Shown here in pieces: positions 1 to 9,131 of a stretch of DNA of 64,000 nt; within the stretch, counting starts at the first letter, position 1, and each line of letters opens with the position of its first letter. This DNA comes from CAG-882 sp050874385 (GTDB lineage: Bacteria > Bacillota > Clostridia > Lachnospirales > Lachnospiraceae). The notes under the pieces are model-generated. The model was not told the origin of the DNA and did no database searches. It worked only from the letters and a program-made list of their open reading frames with translations. Both the position numbers and the translations under genes were made by a program. Where the stretch lies: NCBI GenBank assembly GCA_050874385.1, contig JBNMKO010000003.1, positions 1 through 64,000 on the forward strand. The letters run 5' to 3'.

Positions 1-1
1 G

Positions 2-271
2 AAAAATATAAGCTGGAACACGCTTGCCAAGGAGGCGGGAATGTCGAGCTCCACGATTAGCTATCTTATGAGGGGAAAGAGCAGACCGCAGGTGTATACA
101 ATGCTTTTGCTGTGCAATGTTCTGGGTGTAAAGTTTGCTGATTTGTTCGACGCGCCGGATGTGGATGCAAAAAGCATGAATGAGGAAAAACTTCTTGAAA
201 TTTACCGCGGACTTACAACGCAGAAACGGGAGATGCTGCGGACATATACTGATATGCTTGCAAAATATTAG
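2..271 (+). CDS. XRE-family helix-turn-helix regulator, 5' truncated by window edge
   Basis: The reading frame is open from base 2, so the start codon lies before the window; the first internal ATG at 41 would cut the DNA-binding domain in half. The visible part holds most of a lambda-repressor-like helix-turn-helix (LAKEAGMSSSTISYLMRG, then a second helix pair ending in VKFADLF), followed by a short polar tail of about 30 residues with no further domain. Proteins of this build bind DNA as dimers and usually regulate nearby genes; the target is unknown. About 89 residues are visible, so little seems to be missing. Confidence 0.8.
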   Translation, partial: KNISWNTLAKEAGMSSSTISYLMRGKSRPQVYTMLLLCNVLGVKFADLFDAPDVDAKSMNEEKLLEIYRGLTTQKREMLRTYTDMLAKY

Positions 272-444
272 GTGTGAATAAACAGAACTGTGATTTCAAT
301 AAACAGAATAAAGTGGAATTATTTATTATGATATAATGAGCGAAAGTGAGTAAATATGCTTGTATGATTTGCGAGCGGCGAAATTATTGAGTGAGCCATA
401 CTCACTATATAATTAGCGAAGTAATACAGTAATTGGAGAATTTT
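272..444. other. Short intergenic region with a possible promoter
   Basis: A TATAAT hexamer at 332-337 is the best -10 candidate for the downstream LCP gene; no good -35 lies 17 bases upstream. A direct repeat of aataaacag (289 and 300 region) and a small dyad GTGAG/CTCAC near 393-407 are also visible. No small gene is seen. Confidence 0.35.
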
Positions 445-1662
445 ATGGAAAAAGAAAAAACACAGAAGATGCCCATTGCACTTAAAATAGTGGTTATTGT
501 GCTTGTTGTGCTTATTGCTTTGATGCTTGTTCTTGCTATTGTATTTTATTCAATGCGCGCGTCAGGTAAGAAGAGCCTTTATTCGAGGGTGGAAGCGTCA
601 CAGCCGGATTTAGGGCTTTTTGGTGAGATTGAAACCGAGTCTGAGGGGCTTGAAGATGACGGCGATGAACCTGAGAGCACAAAGGACAAGACGGTTAAGA
701 ATGATGGGGAGAGCGAGTCGGAAACTGCCACCGAAAAAATGACAGGAGAGGCGACAACAGAGGTCGAGAGCACTTCTTCGGATGATTCGGGATATGTATA
801 TCAGGCAGGTGACATAAGTATCAACAATCATGTATATCGCTACAACAAGGATATATTGACATTTCTTGTACTTGGAATTGACATGGATTCGGAAGTTCCG
901 ATTGTGGACGGGAATACAAATTATCTTAAAGGTGGTCAGTCCGATACAATTTTTCTTATGGTTATGAACCCGCATGACAAGAGCATATCCATCGTGGCTG
1001 TGAACCGAAATACTATGACGGACATTGACATGTATGACAGTGCAGGAAATTATGTGAGGACAGCCAAAGCCCAGATATGCGTGCAGCATGGCTATGGAGA
1101 TGGCGGAAAGTTGAGCTGTGAGCGTGCCAGACAGACGGTATCGGAGCTGTTTTACAATCTTCCTATAAATGGATATGTTTCAATAAATGTTGGAGCTGTT
1201 CCGTCTTTAAATGACGCTGTGGGCGGTGTGGAGATTACTCTTCCGGCGGATTCACCGGAGCTTGGGCTTCAGGCAGGAACCACAGTTAGGTTAAATGGTG
1301 AGCAGGCGCATTTGTTTATAAGATACAGAAATACAATGCAGTTCGATTCGGCTACAACGAGACTGAACAATCAGAAGATTTATTTGACGGCATTTATGAA
1401 CCAGGTATATGAGGCCACAAAGAATGACATAACATTTCCGGTAAGTCTTTATCAGAAACTTAGCAATTACATTGTAACGGATATCAGTGTTGATGAGATG
1501 TCATATCTGGCATCCGAGCTGTTGGGCTACTCTGTAAATAATGCGAGGATGTACACTGTTCCGGGACAGACTGTCATGGGTAAAAAATTCGAGGAATTTT
1601 ATGTCGATGAAAATGCGCTCAGACAGCAGATGTTAGAGATTTTTTATGAGGTGGTAAAATAA
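445..1662 (+). CDS. LytR-CpsA-Psr (LCP) family cell-wall glycopolymer ligase
   Basis: LCP enzymes attach lipid-linked glycopolymers (teichoic acids, capsule) to peptidoglycan on the outer membrane face. Start: ATG 445 has a GGAG at 435-438, so the upstream in-frame TTG at 433 is not used. The protein (405 residues) has a short basic cytosolic end, one membrane helix at about residues 11-33, a Glu/Ser/Thr-rich linker to about 115, then the LCP domain from about 138 to 310. LCP landmarks are GQSDTIFLM (about 165), an NRNT in place of the usual PRDT loop (about 187), NGYVSINVGAVPSLNDAVGGVEI-like core segments, and the R-x-R...R..RQ-type end region (FIRYRN...TTRLNNQ). A monocistronic context gives no hint to which polymer is handled. 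Confidence 0.85.
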   Translation: MEKEKTQKMPIALKIVVIVLVVLIALMLVLAIVFYSMRASGKKSLYSRVEASQPDLGLFGEIETESEGLEDDGDEPESTKDKTVKNDGESESETATEKMTGEATTEVESTSSDDSGYVYQAGDISINNHVYRYNKDILTFLVLGIDMDSEVPIVDGNTNYLKGGQSDTIFLMVMNPHDKSISIVAVNRNTMTDIDMYDSAGNYVRTAKAQICVQHGYGDGGKLSCERARQTVSELFYNLPINGYVSINVGAVPSLNDAVGGVEITLPADSPELGLQAGTTVRLNGEQAHLFIRYRNTMQFDSATTRLNNQKIYLTAFMNQVYEATKNDITFPVSLYQKLSNYIVTDISVDEMSYLASELLGYSVNNARMYTVPGQTVMGKKFEEFYVDENALRQQMLEIFYEVVK

Positions 1663-1762
1663 TATTTTGCACCGACAGTAATTACATATTTATCATTTAT
1701 TTTATGGTATCAAAGTCAAAGTGACTTGATATACACACGTATAATTAAGGAGGTTTTGAGAA

Positions 1763-2437
1763 ATGAAGAACAAATTTTTAAAGTTTTTTGCTGTTCTTGC
1801 GTGCTTCGTAATGATATTTTCAATGACAGCATTTGCAGCGGACAGCCCTAGCACCGGAGATAATTCCGGTACACCAAGCCCTGACACATCCAACAATTCC
1901 GGTTCAACAGATTCATCAAATTCAACAGGTTCAACAGATTCAAATGGTGATTACAGTGTTCCGGCAACAGATATGGCATCAGGCGTAACTGCTCCTAAGA
2001 TTACAATAAATGGACAGGAGTTAACTGTGACAATTTCTACTGTTTCTGTAGCAGATGTAAAGAATGCACAGGCGCAGGCAAAGGCATTTTTCGGTGAGAA
2101 TGCCACTGTTCTCAAGGTATTTGATATCTCTTTACCAGAGGGAGACTACAGTGCCGGAGTTGATGTGACACTCAATATTCCTGAGATTAAGGCTGGTCAG
2201 TCTGTATCAGTTATCCACTGGAATGGACAGGTTTGGGAGAACCTTCCTGTGACAAACGTAAGTGAGGGAAGCGTTACCGCTACATTCACATCCTTCTCAC
2301 CTGTAGCAGTAGTTATAAATCCGCTTATAACTGCACCTAGCACAGGTTTTAATACAGCATACTTTGTTGTAGCAGCTATGGTACTTGCACTTGCAGGCGC
2401 AGTATTCTTTGTACGCAGAGGATATAAGGCTGAATAA
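1763..2437 (+). CDS. Secreted surface protein with C-terminal wall-anchor-like signal
   Basis: The protein has 224 residues and a strong site (aaggagg) before ATG 1763. It starts with a typical signal peptide (KNKFLKFF, hydrophobic core, cleavage after TAFA at about residue 25). A Ser/Gly/Thr/Asn-rich spacer follows (about 28-68), then a compact beta-type domain to about 190. The C-terminus has APSTG, a hydrophobic stretch of about 20 residues and a basic end (RRGYKAE), which resembles the LPxTG class of sortase signals. A plain membrane anchor is the alternative. No enzymatic motif is visible; an adhesive or structural surface role is inference. It stands alone and is closed by a terminator. 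Confidence 0.65.
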   Translation: MKNKFLKFFAVLACFVMIFSMTAFAADSPSTGDNSGTPSPDTSNNSGSTDSSNSTGSTDSNGDYSVPATDMASGVTAPKITINGQELTVTISTVSVADVKNAQAQAKAFFGENATVLKVFDISLPEGDYSAGVDVTLNIPEIKAGQSVSVIHWNGQVWENLPVTNVSEGSVTATFTSFSPVAVVINPLITAPSTGFNTAYFVVAAMVLALAGAVFFVRRGYKAE

Positions 2438-2493
2438 TCTAAATATATTTAAACAAAAACATACGTGTGATAGTCTGCATGACAGACAGTGAC

Positions 2494-2526
2494 GAAGAGC
2501 CCCTGAAGAAAGGGGGCTCTTTTTTA
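2494..2526 (+). terminator. Intrinsic terminator after the surface-protein gene
   Basis: Stem AAGAGCCCC / GGGGGCTCTT with a short GAAGAAA loop, followed by six T residues. It is placed about 60 bases after the stop codon. Confidence 0.9.
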
Positions 2527-2791
2527 CTTTAATAGTTTTGCATATTCCATAAGTTGATTTAGGTTTTTATTTTTTCCAGAGACATTTGACAAGCGTGCTT
2601 ATATTGTTTTTAATATATGCACGTTTGGAAAAAATAATAATGAAAAAAATTCTTTTGTTTTTGGTATTATTATGTTAATATGATGTAAGTGTCAAAGGGA
2701 AAATTATGGTTATGTTTGCCTGAAAAGTAAAATTTGCTTTTGACATTCACATCCTAATTAGAGATTTATTTTAAGGAGAATATAGTAAAAA
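2527..2791. other. AT-rich region upstream of lepA
   Basis: With the terminator this gene-free stretch measures about 350 bases. It is AT-rich and has runs such as a TTAATATGATG near 2675 that might be part of a promoter, but no confident hexamer pair was found. No small coding sequence with a ribosome site is seen. Confidence 0.4.
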
Positions 2792-4603
2792 ATGTCCGTA
2801 GACCAGAGTAAAATTCGTAATTTTTGTATTATAGCCCACATTGACCATGGAAAGTCAACGCTTGCAGACCGTATTATCGAGAAGACCGGACTGCTAACAA
2901 GCCGTGAGATGCAGGCGCAGGTGCTTGACAATATGGACCTTGAGAGGGAGAGAGGTATAACTATCAAGGCACAGACTGTCCGCGTTGTGTATAAGGCGGA
3001 GGACGGTGAGGAGTATATTTTCAACCTGATTGACACGCCGGGACATGTGGATTTCAACTATGAGGTTTCGAGAAGCCTTGCTGCCTGTGACGGTGCGATA
3101 CTTGTAGTGGATGCCGCGCAGGGCATTGAGGCACAGACGCTCGCGAATGTGTACCTTGCACTTGACCATGACCTTGATGTGATTCCGGTTATCAACAAGA
3201 TAGACCTTCCGAGTGCCGAGCCGCAGAGAGTAATCGATGAGATTGAGGATGTCATTGGAATAGAGGCACATGACGCACCGCTTATCTCAGCAAAGAACGG
3301 AATTAATATTGAACAGGTGCTTGAGGCTGTTGTGCACAAGATACCGGCACCTACAGGTTCAAAGGACGCTCCTCTTGCCGCACTTATATTTGACTCACTT
3401 TATGACCCGTACAAGGGTGTTATCGTTTTCTGCCGTATCAAGGAGGGAACGGTAAAAAAGGGAACCAAGATAAGAATGATGGCTACAGGTGCAGAGTTTG
3501 ACACGGTTGAGGTTGGATATTTTGGCGCAGGACAGTTTATTCCATGTGATGAGCTGACAGCGGGAATGGTTGGTTATATAACTGCCAGCATTAAAAATGT
3601 GCGCGATACGAGAGTCGGCGATACGGTGACGGATGCCAACAGACCTTGCGCGGAGCCGCTTCCGGGTTATAAAAAAGTTAATCCTATGGTATACTGTGGT
3701 ATGTATCCGGCTGACGGAGCGCATTATGCAGACCTTCGTGATGCACTTGAAAAGCTCCAGTTAAATGATGCGGCATTGCAGTACGAGCCGGAGACTTCGG
3801 TTGCGCTTGGTTTTGGTTTCAGATGTGGTTTCCTTGGGCTTTTGCATTTGGAAATCATACAGGAGAGACTTGAGCGAGAGTATGACCTTGACCTTGTTAC
3901 AACGGCACCGGGCGTTATCTACAAGGTGCATAAGACGGACGGCACGGTTATGGAACTTACCAACCCGTCAAATCTTCCTGACCCGTCGGAGATAGAGTTT
4001 ATGGAGGAACCTGTTGTGTCGGCTGAGATTATGGTTACGACTGAATTTGTCGGGCCTATAATGGAGCTGTGCCAGCAGAGAAGAGGTGTCTACCTTGGAA
4101 TGGAGTACATGGAGACGACAAGAGCACTTTTAAAGTATGAGCTTCCGCTCAATGAGATAATTTATGATTTCTTTGACGCGCTCAAATCCCGTTCAAGGGG
4201 TTACGCTTCGTTTGACTATGAGTTAAAGGGCTATGTCCAGTCAAAGCTTTGCAAGCTTGATATCCTCGTTAACAGGGAAGAGGTTGACGCGCTCTCGTTT
4301 ATCGTTCATGCTGACAGCGCGGCGGAGCGCGGAAGAAAGATGTGCGAGAAGTTAAAGGATGAAATTCCGAGACAGCTCTTTGAAATTCCTATTCAGGCAG
4401 CTATCGGCGGAAGAATTGTAGCGCGTGAGACGGTAAAGGCTATGCGCAAGGATGTTCTTGCAAAGTGCTACGGTGGTGATATTTCCCGTAAGAAGAAGCT
4501 TCTCGAAAAGCAGAAGGAAGGAAAGAAGCGAATGAGACAGTTCGGAAATGTGGAGATACCGCAGAAGGCTTTTATGGCTGTGCTCAAGCTCGATGAAAAT
4601 TAA
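2792..4603 (+). CDS. lepA: Elongation factor 4 (LepA), ribosomal back-translocating GTPase
   Basis: LepA is a translation GTPase that acts on stalled or mis-translocated ribosomes. All G motifs are present near the N-terminus: G1 AHIDHGKS (about 15-22), G2 GITI, G3 DTPGH, G4 NKID and G5 SAK. Domains II and III follow, and the LepA-specific C-terminal end (GKKRMRQFGNVEIPQKAFMAVLK) is complete. Length 603 is the family norm. An aaggaga site lies about 12 bases before ATG 2792. In many Firmicutes lepA is followed by a hemW-type gene; here gltX lies between them, with about 130 bases after lepA. Confidence 0.97.
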   Translation: MSVDQSKIRNFCIIAHIDHGKSTLADRIIEKTGLLTSREMQAQVLDNMDLERERGITIKAQTVRVVYKAEDGEEYIFNLIDTPGHVDFNYEVSRSLAACDGAILVVDAAQGIEAQTLANVYLALDHDLDVIPVINKIDLPSAEPQRVIDEIEDVIGIEAHDAPLISAKNGINIEQVLEAVVHKIPAPTGSKDAPLAALIFDSLYDPYKGVIVFCRIKEGTVKKGTKIRMMATGAEFDTVEVGYFGAGQFIPCDELTAGMVGYITASIKNVRDTRVGDTVTDANRPCAEPLPGYKKVNPMVYCGMYPADGAHYADLRDALEKLQLNDAALQYEPETSVALGFGFRCGFLGLLHLEIIQERLEREYDLDLVTTAPGVIYKVHKTDGTVMELTNPSNLPDPSEIEFMEEPVVSAEIMVTTEFVGPIMELCQQRRGVYLGMEYMETTRALLKYELPLNEIIYDFFDALKSRSRGYASFDYELKGYVQSKLCKLDILVNREEVDALSFIVHADSAAERGRKMCEKLKDEIPRQLFEIPIQAAIGGRIVARETVKAMRKDVLAKCYGGDISRKKKLLEKQKEGKKRMRQFGNVEIPQKAFMAVLKLDEN

Positions 4604-4735
4604 ATTGTTTTATATGGACTTACACAGTTATTGATTATTTTTGTTTTTCTAAGTTCATCAATTTTTATAAATAAATTTGATAATTGTTTTTATTGGTAAA
4701 TATAATTTGGATTATTGTAAATGGAGGAAAATAAA

Positions 4736-6403
4736 ATGGATTACAACAGACTTGCGGAGTTATGTCTGCCGGGCATTGATAAGACACCTGACTACTGGGA
4801 GAAGCAGTTCCCGGCAAGGGAGTTAAAGAAGGGGGCACAGGTTACAAGACTTGCACCTAGCCCAACAGGTTTTATTCATCTTGGAAATCTTTACGGAGCG
4901 CTTGCAGATGAGAGAATTGCACATCAGAGCGGCGGTACATTTTATCTTCGAATAGAGGATACGGATGCCAAGAGAGAGGTTGAGGGAGCGGTTGACATTA
5001 TTATAAATGTTCTTCGCTATTTTGGCATTGAGTTTGACGAGGGAGCCGGAATTGACAATCCTGAGATTAACAAGTATGGCCCGTATTTTCAGAGACAGAG
5101 AGCTGAAATTTATCAGACTTATGTGAAGGATTTGATTAGAAAGGGACTTGCGTACCCTTGCTTTTGTACGGAGGAGGAGCTCAACCAGATTAAGGACGAG
5201 CAGATGAAGCATGACATTTTGACAGGTTATCATACCAAGTGGGCTAAATGCCGCTGCCTCACATGCGAGCAGGTTGAGGAGAATATAAAGGCGGGCAAGC
5301 CTTTTGTCATGAGACTTCGTTCACAGGGCGTTGAGGGACGCGAGGTTACATTTAAGGATACAATAAAGGGCGAGATTTCATTCCCTGAGAATATTCAGGA
5401 TGTAATTATTTTGAAGTCCGACGGAATACCTACCTACCATTTTGCACATGCGATTGACGACCATCTTATGGGAACAACGCTTGTAATCCGCGGTGAGGAG
5501 TGGCTTTCAAGTGTTCCTACACATATCGAGCTTTTCAACGTGCTTGGATTTAAGAGACCTGACTATGCGCATACAGCTCATCTTATGAAGATGGAGCAGC
5601 TCGAGGATGGCACAATGAGTAAGAGAAAGCTTTCTAAGAGAAAAGACCCTGAGCTTTCACTTGATTTCTACCGTCAGGACGGATATCATCCTCACTGTGT
5701 AAAAGTATATCTTATGACACTTCTCAACTCCAACTTTGAGGAGTGGTATGACAAGCATCCTGACTCACCGATTGAGGATTTCAAGTTCGATGTGCGCAAG
5801 ATGGCACAGTCGGGAGCACTTTTTGATATGGATAAGCTCCACAACATCTGCCGCAACGAGTTTGCAAAGATGGACACAGACGCAATCTATGATTTCCTCT
5901 ATGAGTGGAACAAGGAATACAACAAGGACATGGTTGACGTTTACTTTAAGTCGCCTGAGTACTTTAAGAAAGCTCTTGAGCTGTTCATGGGTGTTGGTCA
6001 GAAGAGAAGACGTAAGGATTTTGAGTACGCAAAGCAGATTATGCCGATGTTCTCGTTCTTCTTTGATGAGACATTTGTACCAAACTATGAGTTCAAATAC
6101 GACAACGCACAGGTTCGCGAAATTCTTGAGAAGTATCTTGCTTCCTATGACCACAGCGCGGACAATAACGGATGGTTTAACAATGTGAAGGCTATCGCTG
6201 ACGAGTGCGGTTTTGCATCTGATATGAAGGCGTACAAGGCTAATCCTGAGAATTTCAAGGGAAGTGTATCGGATATAGCCGAGGTGCTTCGTATAACCAT
6301 CACGGGTGCATCAAATTCACCTGATTTATGGACAATTCTTCACATCATGGGAGAGGATAAGATGCGCGAGCGTATCAACAATATGCTTGAGAAGCTTAAC
6401 TAA
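4736..6403 (+). CDS. gltX: Glutamyl-tRNA synthetase, long clostridial form
   Basis: This class I enzyme charges tRNA-Glu; in Gram-positive bacteria it usually also makes Glu-tRNA-Gln for the amidotransferase route. Start: ATG 4736 follows a GGAGG at 4723-4727; the ATG at 4721 overlaps that ribosome site and is rejected. Motifs: LAPSPTGFIHLGN (HIGH-type, about residue 40-52), the RIEDTD segment, FCTEEEL with nearby CRCLTC cysteines, and KLSKRKD in the KMSKS position (about 300). The length of 555 exceeds the common 480 to 490; the surplus is in the C-terminal anticodon-binding half, as in other clostridial GltX. It shares a transcript with hemW, which starts 2 bases after its stop. Confidence 0.95.
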   Translation: MDYNRLAELCLPGIDKTPDYWEKQFPARELKKGAQVTRLAPSPTGFIHLGNLYGALADERIAHQSGGTFYLRIEDTDAKREVEGAVDIIINVLRYFGIEFDEGAGIDNPEINKYGPYFQRQRAEIYQTYVKDLIRKGLAYPCFCTEEELNQIKDEQMKHDILTGYHTKWAKCRCLTCEQVEENIKAGKPFVMRLRSQGVEGREVTFKDTIKGEISFPENIQDVIILKSDGIPTYHFAHAIDDHLMGTTLVIRGEEWLSSVPTHIELFNVLGFKRPDYAHTAHLMKMEQLEDGTMSKRKLSKRKDPELSLDFYRQDGYHPHCVKVYLMTLLNSNFEEWYDKHPDSPIEDFKFDVRKMAQSGALFDMDKLHNICRNEFAKMDTDAIYDFLYEWNKEYNKDMVDVYFKSPEYFKKALELFMGVGQKRRRKDFEYAKQIMPMFSFFFDETFVPNYEFKYDNAQVREILEKYLASYDHSADNNGWFNNVKAIADECGFASDMKAYKANPENFKGSVSDIAEVLRITITGASNSPDLWTILHIMGEDKMRERINNMLEKLN

Positions 6404-6405
6404 TT

Positions 6406-7593
6406 ATGAGTAATAATTTAAAAGCACAAAAGGGGATATATATACATATCCCTTTTTGCATTTCAAAATGTATATACTGTGATTTCTGTTCTGCCCCGGC
6501 GGACGACTACACTAAGGAGCGCTATGTCGATGCGCTGTGCCGTGAGATAGCGGCGGCTGGTGATGAAAAAATAAAAATTTCCACAATATTTTTCGGAGGT
6601 GGAACACCATCTATTTTGCCGCCGCATTTGTTTGTGAAGATAATGAGCGCGGTGAAGGAGAATTTTAATGTCTCGGAGGATGCAGAGATTACCGTTGAGT
6701 GCAATCCGGGAACATTGACAGAGGAGAAGCTGAGAACCTACCGAGATATGGGCGTGAACAGGCTGAGTATAGGCTTGCAGTCGCCGGACAATGATGAGAT
6801 TAGGGCGCTTGGGAGAATACACACATATGAGCAGTTTGAGGAGTCGTATTTTGCGGCGAGGAGCGAGGGATTTGACAACATAAATATTGATATCATGTCT
6901 GCGATACCATATCAGACAGTGAGTGGGTATGAGAAAAATCTTAAAAAGATAATTGAGCTTAATCCGGAGCATATTTCGGCGTACAGTCTGATTGTGGAGG
7001 AGGGAACTCCTCTGTATGACATGGTGGAACGCACGGACGGAAAAATTCTTCCCTCCGAGGACGAGGACAGGCAGATGTATGCGCTGACGAAAAAGCTTTT
7101 GGGGGATGCAGGCTATTCAAGATATGAGATTTCCAACTATGCCAAGCCGGGATATGAATGTCGCCACAATATTTCCTATTGGAGACGGGGGGATTACCTT
7201 GGCTTTGGGGTGGCAGCGGCATCGCTTGTAAGATTAGGGGAAAATTTTGACAATGCGGATAAGAATGCAAATACTGTTTTGCAGAAAAGATTTACAAACA
7301 CTTTTGATATATCCGATTATATGAAAAATCCGATTGGCAACCGCAGCGAGGAACAGATTTTGACAGTGAATGACGAGATGGAGGAGTTTATGTTTCTCGG
7401 TCTTCGAATGATGGATGGCATTGATGAGACAGAGTTTGAGGCGGAATTTGGCAGAAGTTTTGATGAGGTGTATGGTGGCATTGCAGAAAGACAGCTCAAG
7501 CAGGGACTTATAGAGCGCGAGGCGGGCAGGATAAAGCTTACAGATATTGGAATTGACGTGAGCAATACTGTTATGGCAGAATATATGCTGTGA
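6406..7593 (+). CDS. hemW: HemW-type radical SAM protein (HemN paralogue)
   Basis: The protein resembles oxygen-independent coproporphyrinogen III oxidase but has the HemW pattern: the cluster motif CISKCIYCDF (CxxxCxxC) at about residue 18-27. HemW proteins bind heme and are thought to act as heme chaperones rather than as HemN dehydrogenases. Further radical SAM parts are GGGTPS (about 65), ECNPGT and the RLSIGLQS stretch. Length 395 is normal. The start lies 2 bases after the gltX stop, so it is probably translationally coupled and co-transcribed. Confidence 0.9.
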   Translation: MSNNLKAQKGIYIHIPFCISKCIYCDFCSAPADDYTKERYVDALCREIAAAGDEKIKISTIFFGGGTPSILPPHLFVKIMSAVKENFNVSEDAEITVECNPGTLTEEKLRTYRDMGVNRLSIGLQSPDNDEIRALGRIHTYEQFEESYFAARSEGFDNINIDIMSAIPYQTVSGYEKNLKKIIELNPEHISAYSLIVEEGTPLYDMVERTDGKILPSEDEDRQMYALTKKLLGDAGYSRYEISNYAKPGYECRHNISYWRRGDYLGFGVAAASLVRLGENFDNADKNANTVLQKRFTNTFDISDYMKNPIGNRSEEQILTVNDEMEEFMFLGLRMMDGIDETEFEAEFGRSFDEVYGGIAERQLKQGLIEREAGRIKLTDIGIDVSNTVMAEYML

Positions 7594-7827
7594 TACGGAT
7601 ATAAAAATTAGGAGCTTGAAATACTGTACAGCATGTGTATAATATATAAGAACATTTCAAAATATTCTTATGATTTAGATTAGTGTGAAAACATGCCTGT
7701 ATTATAATTTCGTATTAATTCAGCTACGCCGGATTAATTAGAAAATATGCAAAATACAGTGCTTTTCATTACTATTTGTGTCGTTGGACTGCATAGGGAT
7801 TAGTATTAAGTTAAGATGGGGATTGAT

Positions 7828-8400
7828 ATGAAAAATATGAAAAAAAAGCGTTTTAGATATATATTATTGTCAGCCATGTGCATATTTGCACTTGCAGGCT
7901 GTTCTAAGAAAGTTGATGCGCCTGCTGAGAGCACAGAGCCGCCGACAGCGGAAGTTGAGGTAAAGAGTGCAACTACCATTGAGGATGGAGTTTTGTTTGT
8001 GGGGATATCAACAAGCCCGTATATAACGGAGGATGAAGATGGCAAAGTTGAGGGCTTTGAGATTGACCTTGCAAAGGCGATTGGAGAGCTTACATTTCTT
8101 GATGTTAAGTTTGTAAAAATGAAGTATAACAGTATATATGCGGAGCTTGACACGAGCAATTTTGACTGTGTTATGAGTGGCGTGCAGATATCGGACGCGG
8201 TTGACAAGGTATATGATTTCTCGGTGCCGTACTATACTGATGATGCAGGTCATGATATAGGTGCTGTTGTAAAATCAGGAAACAATAAGCTTTTAAATGT
8301 CCTCAATAAGTCCATAGCAATTCTTAAAAGCAACGGAAAGATGGATGAATTGTATGACAAGTGGTTTCCGGTTGATGAGACATCGCAGGCGAACAATTAG
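7828..8400 (+). CDS. Truncated family-3 solute-binding lipoprotein lacking lobe II
   Basis: The gene encodes a lipoprotein: signal peptide with lipobox LAGC (Cys at about residue 24). ATG 7828 is preferred because GGGG at 7818-7821 precedes it; ATG 7816 would lie upstream of that site. The mature part matches the polar amino-acid binding proteins of ABC importers (SBP_bac_3): GVLFVGIST.PYI, GFEIDLAKAI, FDCVMSGVQISDAVDKVYDFSVPYY, then directly DIGAVVKSGNNKLL...DELYDKWFP. In a normal member of about 240-260 mature residues, some 80 to 90 residues forming lobe II lie between PYY and the GIAV strand. Here they are missing although the frame is intact, so the protein is about 190 residues. No permease or ATPase lies nearby. 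It may be an inactive remnant or a sensor-like one-lobe protein. Confidence 0.75.
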   Translation: MKNMKKKRFRYILLSAMCIFALAGCSKKVDAPAESTEPPTAEVEVKSATTIEDGVLFVGISTSPYITEDEDGKVEGFEIDLAKAIGELTFLDVKFVKMKYNSIYAELDTSNFDCVMSGVQISDAVDKVYDFSVPYYTDDAGHDIGAVVKSGNNKLLNVLNKSIAILKSNGKMDELYDKWFPVDETSQANN

Positions 8401-8412
8401 AATAAAAAATAC

Positions 8413-8441
8413 TTGCATTTGAGGCTGAATAGTGGTATATT
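8413..8441 (+). promoter_or_regulatory. Likely sigma-A promoter of queT
   Basis: TTGCAT and TATATT are separated by 17 bases. The predicted start site leaves a leader of about 115 bases that holds the preQ1 riboswitch. Confidence 0.55.
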
Positions 8442-8512
8442 AAGCAAGCTTTGTAAAACAACGGACTTTGTTAAAATGGTGTGTTGTGGCGCAAGGCTTG
8501 CAATTATATATC

Positions 8513-8556
8513 CGAGTGTTCGTAACCATCCACTCGTAAAACAAAACTAAGGAGAC
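8513..8556 (+). ncRNA. preQ1-I riboswitch controlling queT
   Basis: The stem CGAGTG (8513-8518) / CACTCG (8531-8536) encloses a loop starting TTC. It is followed by an A-rich linker and ACTAAGG, the conserved pseudoknot-forming tail of class I preQ1 aptamers. The tail merges with the GGAG of queT (8551-8554), so ligand binding would hide the ribosome site: translational OFF control. The placement ahead of a queuosine-precursor transporter fits the known biology. Confidence 0.85.
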
Positions 8557-8562
8557 TAAAAA

Positions 8563-9048
8563 ATGAACAAGAAAGTATTATTTATCACTCAGGCAGCGGT
8601 AATAGCAGCACTCTATGTTGTGCTTACGGCATTGGCATCGGCACTTGGTTTGTCAAGTATGGCTATTCAGGTAAGATTTTCGGAGGCGCTAACCATACTG
8701 CCTTATTTTATTCCTTCCGCAATTCCGGGAGTAACGATTGGCTGTTTTTTGGCTAATATACTCACAGGAGGAGCAGTGCTTGATATTGTGTTTGGAACAT
8801 TAGCGACGCTTATCGGCGGTGTGGGTTCATATCTTTTGAGAAAGCACAAGTGGCTCGTTCCGCTTCCACCAATCATCGCCAACGTAATCATCGTTCCTTG
8901 GGTACTTAAGACGGCATATGGTTTCCCAGATGCTTACTGGTATCTCATGATTACTGTCGGTATCGGTGAGGTTATCTCATGTTATATATTAGGAATGATT
9001 TTGCTGTTCGCACTTGATAAAAATAAGAAAGCAATATTCCGCCAGTAA
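8563..9048 (+). CDS. queT: QueT-type queuosine precursor ECF transporter S component
   Basis: The protein is a small membrane protein of 161 residues with about five to six hydrophobic helices. The N-terminal AAVIAALYVVLTALASALGLSSMAIQVRFSEALTILP region is the hallmark of the QueT group, in which RFSEAL is strongly conserved. S components bind the substrate and work with a shared energizing module (EcfA, EcfA', EcfT) encoded elsewhere. The substrate is thought to be preQ1 or a related deazapurine. The preQ1 riboswitch directly in front supports this. The gene is monocistronic. Confidence 0.9.
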   Translation: MNKKVLFITQAAVIAALYVVLTALASALGLSSMAIQVRFSEALTILPYFIPSAIPGVTIGCFLANILTGGAVLDIVFGTLATLIGGVGSYLLRKHKWLVPLPPIIANVIIVPWVLKTAYGFPDAYWYLMITVGIGEVISCYILGMILLFALDKNKKAIFRQ

Positions 9049-9065
9049 TGCTATGTCACTTTGCA

Positions 9066-9110
9066 TTGCCACTGGGGGACAGCTCTTGTGGCATCAAGAA
9101 CTGTCCACAA
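9066..9110. repeat. Palindromic intergenic repeat, copy 1
   Basis: Inverted repeat with arms ggacagctcttg (9077-9088) and caagaactgtcc (9095-9106), one mismatch, flanked by GCCACTGGG and CCACAATGG. A related copy lies at 9210-9256 and a partial one at 21874-21912. Confidence 0.7.
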
Positions 9111-9131
9111 TGGTTAACACAGTGGTTCAAA

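Noticed and set aside
1726..1745. TTGATA plus TATAAT before the surface-protein gene
   Set aside because: The spacing is only 8 bases and the -10 is next to the ribosome site, so it cannot be a standard promoter.
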